From contig DAHVPA010000069.1 of assembly GCA_027318525.1 (NCBI GenBank), forward strand, positions 1 to 8,699: a stretch of 8,699 bases of DNA. The letters are read 5' to 3'. The DNA comes from Candidatus Cloacimonadota bacterium. Its GTDB lineage: Bacteria; Cloacimonadota; Cloacimonadia; Cloacimonadales; Cloacimonadaceae. The notes below the pieces were generated by a model. That model was not told the origin of the DNA. It did no database searches and saw only the letters and a list, made by a program, of their open reading frames with translations. A program made the position numbers and the translations under genes. Shown here in pieces: positions 6,637 to 8,699 of this stretch (position 1 is its first letter; each line of letters begins with the position of its first letter).

Positions 6637-6938
6637 GATTTACCTCGCGTGAACATCTCAGGACTAAGCCTGATTTCGTCAAGCATTTGGTGAGGAGTAG
6701 TCCTTCTCTTTCACCCGGAGGGGTCATCGTGGGGAAAGCCCTCGATAACCCCTCGCTGACCCCTCGCAGCGATTATGGAAAATATGTGCTCCTTTGGATA
6801 AATACTCTTAACGGTATCAGGATAGTAATACATAAAGGCGAAGATAGTAATGAAAAACAGAGAGTAGTATTTGGTTGGAATAGCATTGTTGCCTTGAGAT
6901 TGGCAGCGTTGGCAATCTGCCCTGACATGTTTTGGGGA
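6637..6938. other. hisS upstream region, no gene seen
   Basis: This 302-nt stretch lies between the hisS start and the terminator of the next gene, which is transcribed in the same (minus) direction, so it should hold the hisS promoter. A TTGACG hexamer on the minus strand (complement of 6676-6681) is a candidate -35 but lacks a good -10. The word GATAGTAAT occurs twice, at 6821-6829 and 6843-6851, 22 nt apart. A G-rich repeat and hairpin block is listed separately. Short open frames on both strands have no family resemblance and no ribosome site, so I do not call them genes. Confidence 0.5.
6718..6770 (-). repeat. G-rich 11-nt tandem repeat and inverted repeat upstream of hisS
   Basis: On the minus strand GCGAGGGGTCA, GCGAGGGGTTA and TCGAGGGCTTT follow one another as three degenerate 11-nt units. 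In addition the 9-mer GAGGGGTCA at 6718-6726 is perfectly complementary to TGACCCCTC at 6757-6765, so the block can fold into a long hairpin with a 30-nt loop. It lies about 80-130 nt before the hisS start codon, inside a possible 5' leader. Function is unknown. Confidence 0.55.
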
Positions 6939-6970
6939 AGAAAAAAAGCCCCGACACAAGGACGGGGCTT
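6939..6970 (-). terminator. Rho-independent terminator of the secreted repeat protein gene
   Basis: Read on the minus strand, an 8-bp stem AAGCCCCG/CGGGGCTT with a 9-nt loop (arms 6963-6970 and 6946-6953) runs directly into a run of seven T (complement of 6941-6947). It begins 22 nt after the stop codon of the minus-strand gene ending at 6992. This is a textbook intrinsic terminator. Confidence 0.92.
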
Positions 6971-6991
6971 GATGCTATTTAAGAGCGCTCT

Positions 6992-8699
6992 TTAGTTGGC
7001 AAGGACCAGTTTCTTGGTCGAAGCAGTGGTGGGAGTGCTCAGTTTGACGAAATAGATGCCGCTGGCAGCGCCTTTGGCATTCCAGGACAGCGCATTCTTG
7101 CCGGAGGTGACACCCTTGAAGGTCTTCACAGCCTGGCCCAGAATGTTATAGATGGTGACAGTTCCCTGTTCGCCGTCTTTAATGCTGACTTCGATATTGA
7201 CGTTGTTGTTGGCGTGGATGCTGAACGGATTGGGATAGATATTGCCCAGCAGGGAGACTTCCGTTATGGGCGGAACGCCCGGGTCGGTAATCGTAGCGCT
7301 GATGGGACCGTGCATTGTGCTGTATCCGCTCATATCGATATTTTCCAGCCAGTAGTAATAGGTGTGGTTGGATTCCAGATTTTCCACATCAGTCACTGTA
7401 TAAGTATGAGTTACAGTGGAGTTTGTGGCAGGAATAATCGCAGGATTGACCTTGTGGGCACCGGACATGCTGTTTGTATCGGAACGGTAAAGGTTGAAGC
7501 CCAGAACCTGCGTTTCAGACTGGGTAACCCAGGTCAGATTGACGAACAGGTTGGAGGTAACGGTTGCCGTGAAGGAAGACAGCGTGACAGGCAGAGCCTG
7601 GTCGCCGGTGGTGAACATCCAGACCGGTGAATCCATGTGGCTGTCGCCGTTGTTGTAAACAAGACGGACAAACCAATAGTAGGTGGTCATGGGTGTAAGC
7701 GGACCGGGATTGTAGCTCTGGTTGGTGCCGGTATAGACCAATGCGGTGGGAGGATTCACAGTTCCGAGATAGACCTCGAAATATCCACCCTGAGGAATCG
7801 GGCTATAGTTCCAATAGAGCTGGACCGTGCCGTAAGGCAGGTTGACGCTCATATCGGTAGGCCAGGTCAGGACAATCGAAGCAGGCGGCACAAAGGTGCT
7901 GGCGAAGTCATAGGTTGCATTGGCGGACAGGTTGGTCACAGTGTAGAAGTCCGGTGCAAAGGTATAATTCGCTTTTGCCACGTCGATTGTGTGGTTGGAG
8001 CCTTCCAGCCAGTTGAAGGTGTGCGGAGTCGTAAAGGCAGTCGCAGCGCCGTCAATCCAGATGGTGGCACCCACTTCGGGAGTGGTGGTCACAGTCACAT
8101 CATACATAATGTAAGGAATGTAGGTGGCTGCGAAGACATAGGTTCCGCCCATGGACAGGTTGTTTAATATGAAGTTGTCCGGAGCGAAGCTGTAATGGTC
8201 TTTTGCCACGTCGATGGTATAGTTTCCGCCTTCCAGCAGACTGAAGGTGTGCGGAGTCGTGAAGGCTGTCGCAACGCCGTTCAACCAGATGGTGGCATTC
8301 ACTTCGGGAAGTGTGTTAACGGTTACATCATACATGATCCAGGGGATGTAGGTGGCTGTGAAGTTATAAGTTCCGCTGGCAGCCAGATTGGTGATGGTAT
8401 AGCTGTCCGGAGCGAAGCTGTAATGTTCTTTTGCCACATCGATGGTGTGGTTGGTGCCTTCCAGCAGACTGAAGGTATGCGGAGTCGTGAAGGCTGTGGC
8501 AGAGCCGTCCAACCAGATGGTGGCTCCCACTTCCGGGGTCGTGGTGACTATAACGTCATACATGATCCAGGGAATGTAGGTGGCTGTGAAGTTATAAGTT
8601 CCATTGGAAGCCAGGTCAACAATGTTGAAGCTGGCAGGCATGAAGCTGTAATGTTCTTTGGCTACTGTGATGGTGGCATCTGTGCCTTCCAGCCAGCTG
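6992..8699 (-). CDS. Secreted cysteine-free repeat protein with PEGA-like repeats, fibronectin-like modules and Por/type IX sorting domain, 5' end outside window
   Basis: The frame is open to the right edge of the window, so 568 residues of the C-terminal part are visible. The Met at 8641 is internal to a repeat and is not the start. From the N-terminal side come one partial and three complete 76-residue repeats (M-Y-D-V-x-V near the start, T-I-W-x-x-G, A-F-T-T-P-H-T-F, T-I-D-V-A-K, F-A-P-D, closing T-Y-x-F). They resemble PEGA or carboxypeptidase-regulatory beta modules. A fibronectin-like module follows (about 90 residues, from S-I-V-L-T-W-P), then a second opening L-P-V-T-L-S-S-F-T-A with T-Q-S-E-T-Q-V-L-G-F-N-L-Y-R. 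The final about 85 residues form a sorting domain: I-Y-P-N-P-F, I-Y-N-I-L-G-Q, S-G-I-Y-F-V-K-L, K-K-L-V-L-A-N. No cysteine occurs in the visible part. The protein is likely exported by a type IX-like system and surface-attached or released; adhesion or stalk function is only a guess. The gene ends at a strong terminator. Confidence 0.88.
   Translation of the reverse strand, partial: SWLEGTDATITVAKEHYSFMPASFNIVDLASNGTYNFTATYIPWIMYDVIVTTTPEVGATIWLDGSATAFTTPHTFSLLEGTNHTIDVAKEHYSFAPDSYTITNLAASGTYNFTATYIPWIMYDVTVNTLPEVNATIWLNGVATAFTTPHTFSLLEGGNYTIDVAKDHYSFAPDNFILNNLSMGGTYVFAATYIPYIMYDVTVTTTPEVGATIWIDGAATAFTTPHTFNWLEGSNHTIDVAKANYTFAPDFYTVTNLSANATYDFASTFVPPASIVLTWPTDMSVNLPYGTVQLYWNYSPIPQGGYFEVYLGTVNPPTALVYTGTNQSYNPGPLTPMTTYYWFVRLVYNNGDSHMDSPVWMFTTGDQALPVTLSSFTATVTSNLFVNLTWVTQSETQVLGFNLYRSDTNSMSGAHKVNPAIIPATNSTVTHTYTVTDVENLESNHTYYYWLENIDMSGYSTMHGPISATITDPGVPPITEVSLLGNIYPNPFSIHANNNVNIEVSIKDGEQGTVTIYNILGQAVKTFKGVTSGKNALSWNAKGAASGIYFVKLSTPTTASTKKLVLAN
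7880..8699 (-). repeat. 228-bp tandem repeat array inside the secreted protein gene, about 3.6 copies visible
   Basis: Complete units span 8336-8563, 8108-8335 and 7880-8107, with a partial unit from 8564 to the window edge. All are in frame (76 codons). By hand count the encoded units are roughly three-quarters identical. The segment around A-F-T-T-P-H-T-F is nearly identical at DNA level between the two upstream complete units. The copy nearest the fibronectin-like module is more diverged at its C-terminal edge. The array probably continues beyond the window. Confidence 0.92.

Noticed and set aside
5806..6693. 295-codon open frame on the plus strand opposite hisS
   Set aside because: It is antisense to hisS with all motifs intact on the minus strand, has no recognisable domain and no ribosome site.
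6637..6940. T-box or other aminoacyl-tRNA-responsive riboswitch before hisS
   Set aside because: There is no T-box consensus word or antiterminator/terminator pair. The only terminator in the region belongs to the upstream gene.
6687..6995. Possible 102-codon gene on the plus strand upstream of hisS
   Set aside because: It starts with TTG without a clear ribosome site, runs through the minus-strand terminator hairpin and has low-complexity content.
7214..8167. Two plus-strand frames opposite the secreted repeat protein
   Set aside because: They are mirror readings of the repeat and fibronectin-like modules, with no independent evidence.
7880..8699. CRISPR-like regular repeats
   Set aside because: The period is 228 bp, in frame and translated as protein repeats, with no spacers.

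Overview
This window looks like ordinary chromosome from a member of the FCB group, most likely a Candidatus Cloacimonadota-type bacterium. That is inference from gene content and no search was run. Two genes at the window edges encode large secreted beta-rich proteins with Por/type IX-style C-terminal domains (an N/F-PNPF opening, a SGIYF core and a basic/Leu-rich end). One has a FlgD-like Ig variant and a Reg_prop-type propeller; the other has PEGA-like repeats and an 'LP-V-LSSFTA ... TQSE...LGFN-YR' fibronectin-like module. The housekeeping genes have recognisable purine-rich Shine-Dalgarno sequences (AGGAAG, AGGAAAG, GAGGT), and there is a TTGACA-type promoter. Both argue against a typical Bacteroidales genome. 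GC content is around 50% by eye.

Layout, left to right. 1-1221 (+): 3' part of a secreted propeller protein. 1222-1492: AT-rich palindrome cluster followed by a purine-rich stretch, lying between convergent genes. 1493-3599 (-): a two-gene operon, aspartate-semialdehyde dehydrogenase (asd) followed 13 nt later by an M20D deacetylase closely resembling N-acetyldiaminopimelate deacetylase. 3600-3755: divergent promoter region with back-to-back TTGACA hexamers. 3756-3832 (+): tRNA-Arg(CCU) with encoded CCA. 3851-5383 (+): an RNase II/R-family (RNB) exoribonuclease with no cold-shock domains and no S1 domain. 5380-6636 (-): histidyl-tRNA synthetase, whose stop codon overlaps the exoribonuclease stop. 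6637-6991: hisS upstream region with G-rich 11-nt repeats and the Rho-independent terminator of the next gene. 6992-8699 (-): 3' part of a secreted repeat protein with 3.6 visible copies of a 228-bp repeat.

How the genes fit together: asd makes aspartate semialdehyde, the branch point to lysine/diaminopimelate, threonine and methionine, and its partner would perform the deacetylation step of the acetyl-dependent diaminopimelate route. The tRNA-Arg, exoribonuclease and hisS form an RNA/translation cluster. The edge genes are surface or secreted products unrelated to this core. I see no CRISPR array, transposase, integrase, phage gene or defence system. The most unusual items are the minimal S1-less RNB enzyme behind a tRNA, the nested AT-rich palindromes, and the recently amplified secreted repeat.
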